Source of the DNA: Luteimonas sp. BLCC-B24
GTDB lineage: Bacteria; Pseudomonadota; Gammaproteobacteria; Xanthomonadales; Xanthomonadaceae
Assembly (NCBI RefSeq): GCF_028550595.1
Contig: NZ_JAQQGN010000006.1
Location: 124,001 to 188,000, forward strand
Length of the DNA: 64,000 nt
Reading direction: 5' to 3'
The translations under genes and the position numbers were made by a program. Each line of letters begins with the position of its first letter. Within the stretch, counting starts at the first letter, position 1. This document shows, piece by piece, positions 10,429 to 19,366 of this stretch. The notes beneath the pieces were generated by a model. The model was not told where the DNA came from. It searched no databases and worked only from the letters and a program-made list of their open reading frames with translations.

Positions 10429-12528
10429 TCAGGCGGCCGCGAATCGCGACGCACCGCCGATCCAGCGCGCGACGATCGCGTCGGCGCGTGTGGGATGGGC
10501 CTGGGCCAGGGTATCGCCCAGTTGCTGGATCACCGGGAGCAGGTCCGCGTCCCGGGCGAGATCGGCCAGGCGGAACTCGACCAGACCGGTCTGGCGTGTG
10601 CCGAGCAGTTCGCCGGGCCCACGGAGTTCGAGATCCTTTTCGGCGATGACGAAGCCGTCGGTCGTGGTGCGCATGGTGTCGAGACGCTCGCGTGCGGCCC
10701 GCGACAGCGGTGCCTGGTAGAGGAGCACGCAACTCGATGCGGCACTGCCCCGCCCCACGCGCCCGCGCAACTGGTGCAGCTGGGCGAGACCGAGCCGTTC
10801 GGCATTCTCGATCACCATCAGCGAGGCGTTGGGCACGTCGACGCCCACCTCGATCACGGTCGTGGCCACCAGCAGATCGCTGTCGCCGGCCTTGAACGCG
10901 GCCATCGCGGCCTGCTTCTCGGCCGGCCGCATGCGGCCGTGCACCAGGCCGATCCGCAGCTCGGGCAGCGCGGCCGACAGCAGGTCGTAGGTGGTCTGCG
11001 CCGCCTGGGCGACGACCTCGTCGGAATCGTCGATCAACGTGCATACCCAGTAGGCCTGGCGACCCTCGGCGCAGGCGGCGCGGATGCGTTCGATCAGCTC
11101 CGCCCGGCGTTCGGCACTGAGCACGACGGTACGCACCGGAGTACGCCCCGGCGGCAGCTCGTCGATCGCCGAGACATCCAGATCGGCGTACGCGGCCATC
11201 GCCAGCGTGCGTGGAATCGGAGTGGCGGTCATCACCAGCTGGTGCGGCACGCGGCCGCCGTGCGCGCCCTTGTCGCGCAGCGCGAGGCGCTGGTGCACGC
11301 CGAAGCGGTGCTGCTCGTCGATGATCGCCAGGCCCAGGTCGTGGAACTCGACCGCCTGCTGCATCAGCGCATGCGTGCCGACGACGAGTTGCGCGGCGCC
11401 GCCGGCGATGTCGGCCGAGACGGCCGCGCGTGCACGACCGGTGACCTTGCCCGCGAGCCACGCCACGCGCACGCCGAGCGGCGCCATCCACGCCGACAGG
11501 CTGCGCGCGTGCTGCTCGGCGAGCAGCTCGGTGGGCGCCATCAGCGCCGCCTGCGTTCCGCTGTCGATCGCCGCGAGCGCCGCGAGTGCCGCCACCACCG
11601 TCTTGCCGCTGCCGACATCGCCCTGCACCAGGCGCAGCATCGGGTGCGGACGCGCGAGGTCCTCGACGATGTCGCCATAGACACGCTGCTGGGCGCCGGT
11701 GAGTGCGAACGGCAGCGAGGACGTCAGGCCCGTTGCCAGTGGGCCGGGCCGAAGGACCGGCGCGCTGTACGACTGCAGCGCAATGCGCTGGCGGCGCAGG
11801 CTCAGGTGATGGGCGAGCATTTCCTCGAGCGCGAGCCGGCGCTGCGCCGGATGCCGGCCGGCGAGCAATGCCGCCAGGTCCGCGTCGATCGCTGGACGGT
11901 GCACCGTCAACAGCGCGTCGCGCAGCGACGGCAGGCCCAGGCCGGCGAGCAGTTCGGACGGCAGCAGCTCGAGCGACGCGTCCACCGGCAGCCGGTCCAG
12001 TGCGTGGCCGATCATTCGCCGCAGCGCCACCGGGCCCACCCCCTCGACCGCCGGATAGACGGGGTCGAGCGCATCGCCGAGCACCGCGTCGCCCGGCGTG
12101 TCGACGACCCGGTAGCTCGGATGCACGATCTCGAGGCCGTGCTGGCCGGGTCGCGGCGTGCCGTAGCAGCACAACCGGGTACCGACGGCGAACTGGGCGA
12201 TCTGCGCGGCGCGGAAGTGGAAGAAGCGCAGCACCAGCGTCGCACCGGAGTCGTCCGAGATCGCGACACGCAGCATCGGCCGACGTCGGAAGCCGCGGTC
12301 CACCGCGTCGACGGTGCCTTCGACCTGCGCCGGCACGCCGCCACGCAGCGCGCGGATCGGCACGATGCGCGTGCGGTCCTCGTATTGACGCGGCAGATGC
12401 AGCCAGAGGTCGCCGACCGTGGCCAGGCCGCGCGCGGCGAGCTTTTCGGCCACCTTGGGGCCGACGCCGGGCAGCGTGGAGACCGCCGCGGCGCCGGCGG
12501 CCGACAGCATGGGCGCGGCCCGGCTCAC
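10429..12528 (-). CDS. recG: ATP-dependent DNA helicase RecG
   Basis: Superfamily 2 branch-migration helicase that regresses stalled forks and processes Holliday junctions. 699 residues: an N-terminal wedge/OB domain (LPGVGPKVAEKLAARGL, then an RIVPIRAL-VEGTV region), helicase motif I VQGDVGSGKTVVAALA, motif II IIDEQHRFGVHQR, motif III MTATPIPRTLAM, and the C-terminal lobe with HGRMRPAEKQAAMAAF and QLRGRVGRGS. Start uncertain: GTG at 12528, 19 bases after the ridA stop, or ATG at 12510; neither has a strong ribosome binding site. Probably co-transcribed with ridA. In enterobacteria recG also follows spoT. Confidence 0.96.
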   Translation of the reverse strand: MSRAAPMLSAAGAAAVSTLPGVGPKVAEKLAARGLATVGDLWLHLPRQYEDRTRIVPIRALRGGVPAQVEGTVDAVDRGFRRRPMLRVAISDDSGATLVLRFFHFRAAQIAQFAVGTRLCCYGTPRPGQHGLEIVHPSYRVVDTPGDAVLGDALDPVYPAVEGVGPVALRRMIGHALDRLPVDASLELLPSELLAGLGLPSLRDALLTVHRPAIDADLAALLAGRHPAQRRLALEEMLAHHLSLRRQRIALQSYSAPVLRPGPLATGLTSSLPFALTGAQQRVYGDIVEDLARPHPMLRLVQGDVGSGKTVVAALAALAAIDSGTQAALMAPTELLAEQHARSLSAWMAPLGVRVAWLAGKVTGRARAAVSADIAGGAAQLVVGTHALMQQAVEFHDLGLAIIDEQHRFGVHQRLALRDKGAHGGRVPHQLVMTATPIPRTLAMAAYADLDVSAIDELPPGRTPVRTVVLSAERRAELIERIRAACAEGRQAYWVCTLIDDSDEVVAQAAQTTYDLLSAALPELRIGLVHGRMRPAEKQAAMAAFKAGDSDLLVATTVIEVGVDVPNASLMVIENAERLGLAQLHQLRGRVGRGSAASSCVLLYQAPLSRAARERLDTMRTTTDGFVIAEKDLELRGPGELLGTRQTGLVEFRLADLARDADLLPVIQQLGDTLAQAHPTRADAIVARWIGGASRFAAA

Positions 12529-12547
12529 CGGATGCGGGCGCTCGGAA

Positions 12548-12931
12548 TCAGCCCAGCACCATGACCGCATCGACCTCGAAGCGCGCACCCTTGGGCAGCG
12601 CCGGCACTTCGATGGTCGACCGCGCGGGATACGGCGCGTCGAAGTACTCGGCCATCACCGCGTTGACCTGGCCGAACTCGGACAGGTCGGTGACGTAGAG
12701 GCCGACGCGCACGATGTCGTCGAGCCCGCCGCCCGCCGCCTCGGCCACGGCCTTGAGGTTGTCGAACGCGCGCCGCGCCTGGGCGGTGATGTCGCCGGTC
12801 ACGACTTCACCGGTCGCGGGGTCGAGCGGAATCTGCCCGGAGAAATACACGGTGTCGCCGGCGCGCACGGCCTGCGAATACGGACCGATCGCGGCAGGCG
12901 CGTCCGGGGTGCTGATGGGCGTGCGGGGCAT
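12548..12931 (-). CDS. ridA: RidA family reactive-intermediate deaminase
   Basis: Cytoplasmic trimeric protein that hydrolyses 2-aminoacrylate and related enamine/imine intermediates formed by PLP enzymes. 127 residues, family length. IGPYSQAVRAGDTVYFSGQI is the N-terminal signature, and the active-site Arg lies in PYPARSTIEVPALPKGARFEVDA, the usual RidA C-terminal motif. Lies between spoT and recG on the same strand with short gaps. Confidence 0.95.
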   Translation of the reverse strand: MPRTPISTPDAPAAIGPYSQAVRAGDTVYFSGQIPLDPATGEVVTGDITAQARRAFDNLKAVAEAAGGGLDDIVRVGLYVTDLSEFGQVNAVMAEYFDAPYPARSTIEVPALPKGARFEVDAVMVLG

Positions 12932-13022
12932 GTGGACATCTCCAGGAAATCGAGACGGCCATTCTAGCGGGGGCGCGTTCGCCGCGGTCCTGGCTCCGCG
13001 CCCGGCGTGCGCGCCGCGGGCG

Positions 13023-15191
13023 TCACATGCGCTGGACGCCGTGCACCACCGGCAGGCGTCGCGTCTTGCGGATCACGTCGGCCAGGTGTTTTCGGCCCTT
13101 GACCTCGATCGAGAAACGGATCGCGGCGACGGTGCTGTCGCGTTCGAGGTAGTCGACGCCGTCGATGTTCGAATGCGCGCGCGCGATCGCCGCGGCCACC
13201 TGCGCGAGCACGCCGGGGTGGTTCTCCACTTCGATGCGCAGCGCCACGTTGTAGTCGCCGACGACGTCGCGGTCCCAGTCGATGTTGACCCAGCGCTCCG
13301 GCGACTTGCGGAACTCGGCGACGTTCGGGCAATCCATGCGGTGCACGACGATGCCGCGCCCGGTGGTGTGGTAGCCCATGATGTCGTCGCCGGGAATCGG
13401 CGTGCAGCAATTGGCGAAGGTGATGACGCCGCGCTCGTCACCGCGGATGCGGATCGTCTCGCCCGGGCGGGCGGCCTGGTCCTTGGGCTGGGCGCCTTCC
13501 TGCGGCGCCAGGGCCAGTGCCACCTGGGCCGGCATCCAGTTGCCGAGCGCGATGTCGGCCATCAGCGCTTCCAGACGCGGATACCGGGCTTCGGCCAGAT
13601 ACGCGTCCAGGCGCGACTGTGGCAGGCGGTCGAGCGAGGTGCCCAGCAGTTCGAGCGCGCGGTCGAGCATGCGATGGCCCAGTTGCACCGCATCCTCGTG
13701 CTGCAGATGCTTGAGCTGCGCGCGGATCGCGGTGCGCGCCTTGCCGGTGACCACGAACTCCAGCCACTGCGGACGCGGGGCCGAGGATTTCGCAGTGACG
13801 ATCTCCACCCGCTGCCCGCTCGCCAGCACAGTGCGCAGCGGCACGAGCTTGCCGTCGACACGCGCGGCCACCGCCTGGTTGCCGACGTCGGTATGCACGG
13901 CATAGGCGAAATCGAGCGCGGTGGAATTGCGCGGCAGCGACATGATGTCGCCCTTGGGCGTGAACAGGTAGACCTCGTCCGGGAACAGGTCGACCTTGAC
14001 GTTCTCGAGAAATTCCAGCGACGAGCCTGTCGCGCGTTGCGATTCGAGCAGACCGGCGATCCACGAATGCGCGCGCGACTGGGCGCTGTTGGGGCCGTCG
14101 CCGCCGTGCTTGTAGGCCCAGTGCGCCGCGATGCCGCGTTCGGCGATCAGGTCCATCTCCTCGGTACGGATCTGCACCTCGATCGGCGCCCCGTAGGGCC
14201 CGAACAGCACCGTGTGCAGCGACTGGTAGCCGTTGGCCTTGGGAATCGCGATGAAGTCGCGGAAGCGTCCGTCGAGCGGCTTGAACACCGAGTGCGCGAT
14301 GCCGAGCGCGTGGTAGCAGTCGGCGGCAGTGGCCACGATGATGCGGTAGCCGAAGACGTCCATCACCTGGGTGAAGGTTTTCCCCTCGCCCTGCATCTTG
14401 TTGTAGATGCTCCAGGGCGATTTCACCCGGCCGACGAGGCGGTATTGCAGGCCGGCACTGGTCAGCCGCTGCGCCAGCTGGGCCTCGATGCTCGCCAGCG
14501 CTTCACGACGCACCAGCGGCTGGTTGCCGATGCGCTTCTCCAGCACCGAGTGCCGGATCGGATGCAGCGCGTGGAAACCCAGATCCTGCAGCTCGGCCTT
14601 GATCTTGTTCATGCCCAGGCGCTGGGCGATCGGTGCGTAGACCTCGAGCGTTTCGCGCGCGATGCGCTCGCGTGCCGGGCCCGGCTGGGCGCCGAGCGTG
14701 CGCATGTTGTGCAGACGGTCGGCGAGCTTGATCAGGATCACGCGCAGATCGCGCGCCATCGCCAGCATCATCTTGCGGAAGCTTTCCGCGTCCGCTTCCT
14801 GCCGACTGTTGAAGTTGAGCTTGTCGAGCTTAGTGACCCCTTCCACCAGTTCGGCCACGGCCTCGCCGAACGTCGCCGCGAGCGCGTCGCGGGTGAGCGG
14901 CGTGTCCTCGATGGTGTCGTGCAGGATGGCCGCCACCAGCGTTTCGACGTCGACCCGCTGCTCGGCGAGCACCCCGGCCACGGCGACCGGATGCGTGATG
15001 TAGGGCTCGCCGGACTTGCGCGTCTGGCCCGCGTGGGCGGCGGCGCCGACCGCCCAGGCATGACGCAGGCGGGCGCGCTGGTCGGCCGGCAGGTACAGCG
15101 TGCTGCGCTCGAACTCGCGCACGTAGTCCGGCAGCGCCTCGTCACCGGGCACATCGGGCTCCAGGAGGCTGGCAGGAAGCGCTGGCGTCAT
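13023..15191 (-). CDS. spoT: Bifunctional (p)ppGpp synthetase/hydrolase SpoT
   Basis: Makes and degrades (p)ppGpp in the stringent response. 722 residues. N-terminal HD hydrolase with HDTIEDTPLT (the HD..ED metal site is intact) and a conserved LADRLHNMRTL. The synthetase domain follows (GRFRDFIAIPKANGYQSLHT, EVQIRT); the RFRD stretch is the RxKD-type signature of bifunctional enzymes rather than the ExDD type of RelA. TGS domain around LFPDEVYLFTPKGDIMSLP, a Zn-finger/helical region with FANCCTPIPGDDI, and a C-terminal ACT domain. Both activities are predicted. Order gmk-rpoZ-spoT is conserved with Escherichia coli. RelA is not in the window. Confidence 0.97.
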   Translation of the reverse strand: MTPALPASLLEPDVPGDEALPDYVREFERSTLYLPADQRARLRHAWAVGAAAHAGQTRKSGEPYITHPVAVAGVLAEQRVDVETLVAAILHDTIEDTPLTRDALAATFGEAVAELVEGVTKLDKLNFNSRQEADAESFRKMMLAMARDLRVILIKLADRLHNMRTLGAQPGPARERIARETLEVYAPIAQRLGMNKIKAELQDLGFHALHPIRHSVLEKRIGNQPLVRREALASIEAQLAQRLTSAGLQYRLVGRVKSPWSIYNKMQGEGKTFTQVMDVFGYRIIVATAADCYHALGIAHSVFKPLDGRFRDFIAIPKANGYQSLHTVLFGPYGAPIEVQIRTEEMDLIAERGIAAHWAYKHGGDGPNSAQSRAHSWIAGLLESQRATGSSLEFLENVKVDLFPDEVYLFTPKGDIMSLPRNSTALDFAYAVHTDVGNQAVAARVDGKLVPLRTVLASGQRVEIVTAKSSAPRPQWLEFVVTGKARTAIRAQLKHLQHEDAVQLGHRMLDRALELLGTSLDRLPQSRLDAYLAEARYPRLEALMADIALGNWMPAQVALALAPQEGAQPKDQAARPGETIRIRGDERGVITFANCCTPIPGDDIMGYHTTGRGIVVHRMDCPNVAEFRKSPERWVNIDWDRDVVGDYNVALRIEVENHPGVLAQVAAAIARAHSNIDGVDYLERDSTVAAIRFSIEVKGRKHLADVIRKTRRLPVVHGVQRM

Positions 15192-15272
15192 CCGCGAAGC
15201 CTACGGGGCCGGTCGACATTTGGGAACCACGTCGCAGTGCGGACGACGCGTTCACCTGCCCGGAAATGCAAC

Positions 15273-15293
15273 GGCCCCGCACGAAGCGGGGCC
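15273..15293 (-). terminator. Hairpin between rpoZ and spoT
   Basis: GGCCCCGC (15273-15280) and GCGGGGCC (15286-15293) form an 8-bp stem with a 5-base loop 45 bases after the rpoZ stop. The following GTTGCATTTCC is only moderately T-rich, so it may attenuate rather than fully end transcription into spoT. Confidence 0.55.
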
Positions 15294-15337
15294 GGTGTGG
15301 TCCACATCGCGGCGGCTGTCGCCGCCGCGCGGGCGAT

Positions 15338-15640
15338 TCAGAGATCGTCGCCCTTGGCCATGTCCTCGTCGGCGACGACTTCGGCCGCGGCCCACTCGAG
15401 GGCTTCACGCTCCTTGCGCTCACGCTCGGACTTGTCGACCGCGTCGATGAACGGCTGGTCGATGCGACGCGCAGCGATCTCGCGCAGCGCCAGCACCGTC
15501 GGCTTGTCGTCGTTCTCGCTGTTGTCCAGCTGGGCCTCGACGCCGTTGGCGAGCTGACGCGCGCGCTTGGCGGCCATCATGACCAGCTCGAAGCGGTTGT
15601 CGACGACTTCCAGGCAATCTTCTACGGTGATGCGGGCCAT
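15338..15640 (-). CDS. rpoZ: RNA polymerase omega subunit
   Basis: Small subunit that assists folding of beta-prime and contributes to a ppGpp site on RNA polymerase. 100 residues beginning [20 protein letters not shown], with the core KRARQLANG and [10 protein letters not shown], and an acidic C-terminal tail ([14 protein letters not shown]). Lies between gmk and spoT, the conserved order. Linkage to spoT fits its role in the ppGpp response. Confidence 0.97.
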   Translation of the reverse strand: MARITVEDCLEVVDNRFELVMMAAKRARQLANGVEAQLDNSENDDKPTVLALREIAARRIDQPFIDAVDKSERERKEREALEWAAAEVVADEDMAKGDDL

Positions 15641-15780
15641 ACGGGCTCCCGGCGACCGGCACGGCCGCGCGAATCAGGAAAAGGGGTCGGGCATGGTACG
15701 GCCGCGCGGGGGCGGGCGCAAGCGCCGCCCACGGAAATCAATCACTTGGCGCCGCCACGACGGCGCGCACGCGGTGGCGC

Positions 15781-16398
15781 TCAGGCGCCGGACAGCAACC
15801 GGCCGATCAGTCCCGCGTGCCGCGCGGCCTGCAGGTCCCGGCGCAGACGGCTGGCCCGGAAGATCGCGCACATGTCGGCCACGGCGACATCGAAGTCCTC
15901 GTTGACCACGACGAAATCGAACTCGTCGTAATGCGACATCTCCTCCTGGGCCGCGGCGAGGCGCTGGGCCATCACCGCCTCGCTGTCCTGGCCGCGCTTG
16001 CGCATGCGCTGGTCCAGCGCCTCGCGCGACGGCGGCAGGATGAACACGCTGACCGCGTCGGGCACCTTCTCGCGTACCTGGCGTGCGCCCTGCCAGTCGA
16101 TCTCGAGCAGCACGTCCTTGCCGGCGGCGAGCTGCGGTTCCACCGACTGCCGCGCCGTACCCTTCCAGTCACCGTGCACCAGCGCGTACTCGAAGAAGTC
16201 GCCGGCATCGATCATCTGCTGGAACACGTCCTTGCCGACGAAGTGGTAATGCTCGGCATGACGCTCACCCGGCCGCGCCGAGCGCGAGGTGAACGAGATC
16301 GACAGGGCGATGTCCGGATCCTTCGCCAGACAGGCGTTGACGATGCTGGATTTACCGGCGCCCGACGGCGCGGCGACGATGAACAGGGTGCCGCGCAT
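15781..16398 (-). CDS. gmk: Guanylate kinase
   Basis: Phosphorylates GMP to GDP with ATP; cytoplasmic, essential for GTP and ppGpp supply. 205 residues. P-loop FIVAAPSGAGKSSIVNA, GMP-binding ISFTSRSARPGERHAEHYHF, GDFFEYALVHGDWKGT and LLEIDWQGARQVR are all present. The start at 16398 (MRGTLFIV) is chosen because the P-loop is always close to the N-terminus; the frame open upstream runs through a GGGATT-type repeat and is not coding. Separated from yicC by that repeat pair. Confidence 0.97.
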   Translation of the reverse strand: MRGTLFIVAAPSGAGKSSIVNACLAKDPDIALSISFTSRSARPGERHAEHYHFVGKDVFQQMIDAGDFFEYALVHGDWKGTARQSVEPQLAAGKDVLLEIDWQGARQVREKVPDAVSVFILPPSREALDQRMRKRGQDSEAVMAQRLAAAQEEMSHYDEFDFVVVNEDFDVAVADMCAIFRASRLRRDLQAARHAGLIGRLLSGA

Positions 16399-16404
16399 GG
16401 GGCC

Positions 16405-16434
16405 GGGATTGGAGATTTGGGGTTCGGGATTGGG
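16405..16434. repeat. GGGATT-type dispersed intergenic repeat, copy A
   Basis: An imperfect array of GGGATTGG / GGTTCGGGATTGGG units just upstream of the gmk start. It belongs to the same family as the copies at 16485, 17423, 62939 and 63076 and lies in opposite orientation to the copy at 16485, so the two could pair in RNA. Confidence 0.8.
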
Positions 16435-16484
16435 CACGCGGACTCCCGTCCGTCGCTCGACAGGGCGGCTATCGTACTTGCTTT

Positions 16485-16509
16485 CCCGAATGTCCAATCC
16501 CGAATCCCG
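16485..16509. repeat. GGGATT-type dispersed intergenic repeat, copy B (inverted)
   Basis: CCCGAATGTCCAATCCCG followed by AATCCCGG, immediately after the yicC stop. It is an inverted relative of copy A about 50 bases away; together they fill most of the yicC-gmk gap. Confidence 0.8.
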
Positions 16510-16510
16510 G

Positions 16511-17371
16511 CTACTCGATGTTCTGCACCTGCTCGCGGATCTGGTCGATCAGCACCTTCAACTCGATCGCCACCTGCGAGGTCCGACGGTCGACCGACTT
16601 CGAGCCCAGCGTGTTGGCCTCGCGGTTGAACTCCTGCAGCAGGAAATCCAGGCGACGGCCCACCGGTTCGCGCTGGGCCAGCACCCGGCGGATTTCGACG
16701 ACGTGGCTGTCGAGGCGGTCGAGTTCCTCGTCCACGTCGAGCTTCTGCAGCCACAGCACCAGCTCCTGCTCCATGCGGCCCGGATCGACCGGATGCGGCA
16801 GGTCGGCCAGCCGCGCCTGCAGCTTGGCGCGTTGCCCCTCGCCGATCTGCGGCATCAGCGTGCGCACCTCGGCGGCGATCGCGGCGATGCCGTCGACGCG
16901 TTCGAGAATCGCCGCGACGAGCTTGGCCCCCTCGCGCTCGCGTGCGGCGACGAAGTCCTGCAACACGGTTTCCAGCAGGGTGAGCACCTCGGCCTGCAAC
17001 GCCGCGGGGTCCACCCCGCGCGACTGCATCACGCCGGGGAACTGCAGCAACTCGGTCAGGCTCGCCCGCAACTCCGGGAAGCCAGGGCGCAGGTCCTGTG
17101 CCAGGCCCTGCAACTGCGCGAGCAGCGCGCGGTTGAGCTGGAGTTCGCCGCCGCCCTCGGCACTGCGCAGGCGCAGGCCGAGCTCGACTTTCCCGCGCGA
17201 GACGGCCGCCGAAACGCGCTCGCGCAGCACCGGCTCCAGGCCGCGCAGTTCCTCGGGCATGCGCGTGCCGAGCTCCAGGAAGCGGTGGTTCACCGCGCGC
17301 AGTTCGCAGGTCAGCGTGCCCCATTCGGTACTGCGCTCGCCGGAAGCGAAAGCGGTCATGCTGCGGATCAT
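16511..17371 (-). CDS. yicC: YicC family endoribonuclease / RNase modulator
   Basis: YicC/YloC proteins are conserved endoribonucleases or RNase adaptors implicated in small-RNA turnover. 286 residues, usual length. The N-terminus MIRSMTAFASGE and the C-terminal signature DFLLQEFNREANTLGSKS are family hallmarks; both the YicC_N and DUF1732 C-terminal regions are present. ATG at 17371 matches the usual MIRSMTA start; ATG at 17359 is the alternative. Divergent from rph and upstream of gmk. Confidence 0.96.
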   Translation of the reverse strand: MIRSMTAFASGERSTEWGTLTCELRAVNHRFLELGTRMPEELRGLEPVLRERVSAAVSRGKVELGLRLRSAEGGGELQLNRALLAQLQGLAQDLRPGFPELRASLTELLQFPGVMQSRGVDPAALQAEVLTLLETVLQDFVAAREREGAKLVAAILERVDGIAAIAAEVRTLMPQIGEGQRAKLQARLADLPHPVDPGRMEQELVLWLQKLDVDEELDRLDSHVVEIRRVLAQREPVGRRLDFLLQEFNREANTLGSKSVDRRTSQVAIELKVLIDQIREQVQNIE

Positions 17372-17422
17372 GCGGTCGGCCGGTGCTGAAAATGGCGGAC
17401 GAGTATGCCTGAGGGCCGCGAT

Positions 17423-17447
17423 CGGGGATTGGGGATCGGGGATTCGG
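17423..17447. repeat. GGGATT-type dispersed intergenic repeat, copy C
   Basis: CGGGGATTGGGGATCGGGGA followed by TTCGG, in the yicC-rph divergent gap. Same repeat family as the copies around gmk and ftsZ. Confidence 0.8.
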
Positions 17448-17584
17448 AAGAGCGGCACAGCGGGCGATCCGGCACGCTCATGGAGCTGCAGGCCGCGAGA
17501 CCGTCGAGGGGCAGGAACTGGCGTCGGCCACGCGGCGGTCCAGGCCCACGGGGTGCCTGACCCGGCCCGGAAACCCGCCACTGC

Positions 17585-17590
17585 TAAACT
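17585..17590 (+). promoter_or_regulatory. -10 element TAAACT of rph
   Basis: TAAACT lies 26 bases before the rph start codon in the yicC-rph divergent gap; it matches the -10 consensus at four of six positions. No strong -35 is seen. Confidence 0.4.
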
Positions 17591-17616
17591 TCTGCGCCGT
17601 CTTCCGGCACGCCCTC

Positions 17617-18345
17617 ATGTCCGACTTTTCCCGCCCCAGTGGCCGCGCGGCCGATCAACTGCGCACCGTCCGTTTCGAGCGCGGCTTCACGCGCCATGCC
17701 GAAGGTTCGGTGCTGGTGAGCTTCGGCGATACCCGCGTGCTGTGCACGGCCAGCGTGGAAAACCGCGTGCCGGGCTTTCTGCGCGGCAAGGGTGAGGGCT
17801 GGGTGACGGCCGAGTACGGCATGCTGCCGCGCGCGACCAACACCCGCAACGACCGCGAGGCCGCGCGCGGCAAGCAGGGCGGCCGCACGCTGGAAATCCA
17901 GCGCCTCATCGGCCGCAGCCTGCGCGCCTGCGTGGATCGCAAGGCACTCGGCGAGCGCACGATCACGCTGGACTGCGACGTGCTGCAGGCCGACGGCGGC
18001 ACCCGCACCGCGGCCATCACCGGCGCCTACGTCGCGTTGGTCGATGCGATCGGCGCGCTGCGTGCGAAGCGCGAGATCACCCGCGATCCGGTGCACGGCG
18101 CGATCGCCGCCGTGTCGGTGGGCGTCTACCGCGGCGTGCCGGTGCTCGATCTCGATTACGCCGAGGACAGCGACTGCGACACCGATATGAACGTCGTGAT
18201 GAACGACGGCGGCGGCTTCATCGAGGTCCAGGGCACCGCCGAAGGCCATGCATTCCGCCGCGCCGAGATGGACGCGATGCTGCAATTGGCCGAAGCCGGC
18301 GTCGCGCAACTCGTCGCCCTGCAGCGCGAGGCGCTCGCCGGATGA
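17617..18345 (+). CDS. rph: Ribonuclease PH
   Basis: Phosphorolytic 3'-5' exoribonuclease that trims tRNA 3' ends; cytoplasmic hexamer. 242 residues, full length (unlike the frameshifted rph of E. coli K-12). [14 protein letters not shown], the [19 protein letters not shown] loop, the phosphate-site Arg in [20 protein letters not shown] and [20 protein letters not shown] are intact. First gene of a tightly packed run: its stop overlaps the start of the next gene by four bases. Confidence 0.97.
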   Translation: MSDFSRPSGRAADQLRTVRFERGFTRHAEGSVLVSFGDTRVLCTASVENRVPGFLRGKGEGWVTAEYGMLPRATNTRNDREAARGKQGGRTLEIQRLIGRSLRACVDRKALGERTITLDCDVLQADGGTRTAAITGAYVALVDAIGALRAKREITRDPVHGAIAAVSVGVYRGVPVLDLDYAEDSDCDTDMNVVMNDGGGFIEVQGTAEGHAFRRAEMDAMLQLAEAGVAQLVALQREALAG

Positions 18346-18749
18346 CAGGGCGCCACGCGACGCGTCGTATCGCGCTGACCACGCTGCTGGTGGCCGATTA
18401 CGACGCGGCGATCGCCTGGTACACGCGCGCGCTCGGGTTCCGGGTGTTCGAGGACCGTCCGCTCGGCGACGGCAAGCGCTGGGTGTGCATCGGTCCCGGC
18501 GATGCCGACGAGGCGGCCCTGCTGCTGGCGCAACCGGCGAACGACGCGCAACGTGCGCGTATCGGCGACCAGACCGGCGGCCGCGTCGACCATTTCCTCT
18601 ATACCGACGATTTCGCACGCGACCACGCGGCGATGACCGCCGCCGGCGTGACCTTTCTCGAAGCGCCCCGCGTCGAGCCCTACGGCACGGTCGCCGTGTT
18701 CGTCGACCTCTACGGCACGAAGTGGGACCTGCTGGAGCCGACGGCATGA
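18342..18749 (+). CDS. VOC (glyoxalase/bleomycin-resistance fold) family protein
   Basis: 135 residues with the paired beta-alpha-beta-beta-beta modules of the VOC superfamily: [21 protein letters not shown] at the N-terminus and [17 protein letters not shown] at the C-terminus, the latter supplying a likely metal ligand (second His/Glu position). The superfamily includes glyoxalases, dioxygenases and resistance proteins, so substrate and reaction cannot be assigned. ATGA overlaps with rph and rdgB on both sides show one operon. Confidence 0.9.
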   Translation: MTGRHATRRIALTTLLVADYDAAIAWYTRALGFRVFEDRPLGDGKRWVCIGPGDADEAALLLAQPANDAQRARIGDQTGGRVDHFLYTDDFARDHAAMTAAGVTFLEAPRVEPYGTVAVFVDLYGTKWDLLEPTA

Positions 18750-19360
18750 AGACACTGGTCCTCGCCAGCGGCAACGCCGGCAAGCTCGTCGAACTGCGCG
18801 CCATGCTCGCCGACCTTCCGCTGACGATCGTGCCGCAGCGCGAGCTGGGCGTGAGCGACGTGCCCGAGACCGGCACCACCTTCGTCGAGAACGCGCTGAT
18901 CAAAGCGCGGCATGCATCGCAGATCACCGGCCTGCCGGCACTGGCCGACGATTCCGGCCTGATCGTCGACGCGCTGGGTGGCGCGCCGGGGCTCTACAGC
19001 GCGCGGTATGCGGGCAGTCCGACCGACGATGCCGCCAACAACGCCAAGCTGCTGCAGGCCCTGGACGGCCTGCCGGATGCACGGCGCAGTGCGCGGTTCT
19101 ACGCGGTGATCGTGCTGCTGCGCCATGCCGACGACCCGCAGCCGCTGATCGCCGAGGGCCGCTGGGAAGGCCGCATTCTCGACGCGCCGCGCGGGAACAA
19201 CGGGTTCGGCTACAACCCGGTGTTTTTCGATCCCGCCTGCGGACTCACGGCCGCGGAGATGGAGCCCGCGCAGAAGAACCGCATCAGCCACCGCGCACTC
19301 GCCTTGCAGGCATTGCGTGGACGCCTGCAGGCCGACGGCCTGTTGGCGACCGGGGCCTGA
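18746..19360 (+). CDS. rdgB: dITP/XTP pyrophosphatase (RdgB/HAM1)
   Basis: Hydrolyses dITP, ITP and XTP to monophosphates, keeping deaminated purines out of nucleic acids. 204 residues. [17 protein letters not shown] is the N-terminal nucleotide site, TGTTFVENALIKARHAS and ALADDSGLIVDALGGAPGLY follow, and GNNGFGYNPVFFDP plus the SHRALAL motif close the active site. The start at 18746 overlaps the previous stop by four bases. The order rph-rdgB-hemW is common in gammaproteobacteria. Confidence 0.97.
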   Translation: MKTLVLASGNAGKLVELRAMLADLPLTIVPQRELGVSDVPETGTTFVENALIKARHASQITGLPALADDSGLIVDALGGAPGLYSARYAGSPTDDAANNAKLLQALDGLPDARRSARFYAVIVLLRHADDPQPLIAEGRWEGRILDAPRGNNGFGYNPVFFDPACGLTAAEMEPAQKNRISHRALALQALRGRLQADGLLATGA

Positions 19361-19366
19361 GCCGCC

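Noticed and set aside
16399-16497. N-terminal extension of gmk through the GGGATT repeat
   Set aside because: The P-loop of guanylate kinase lies close to the N-terminus; the extension is translated repeat sequence.
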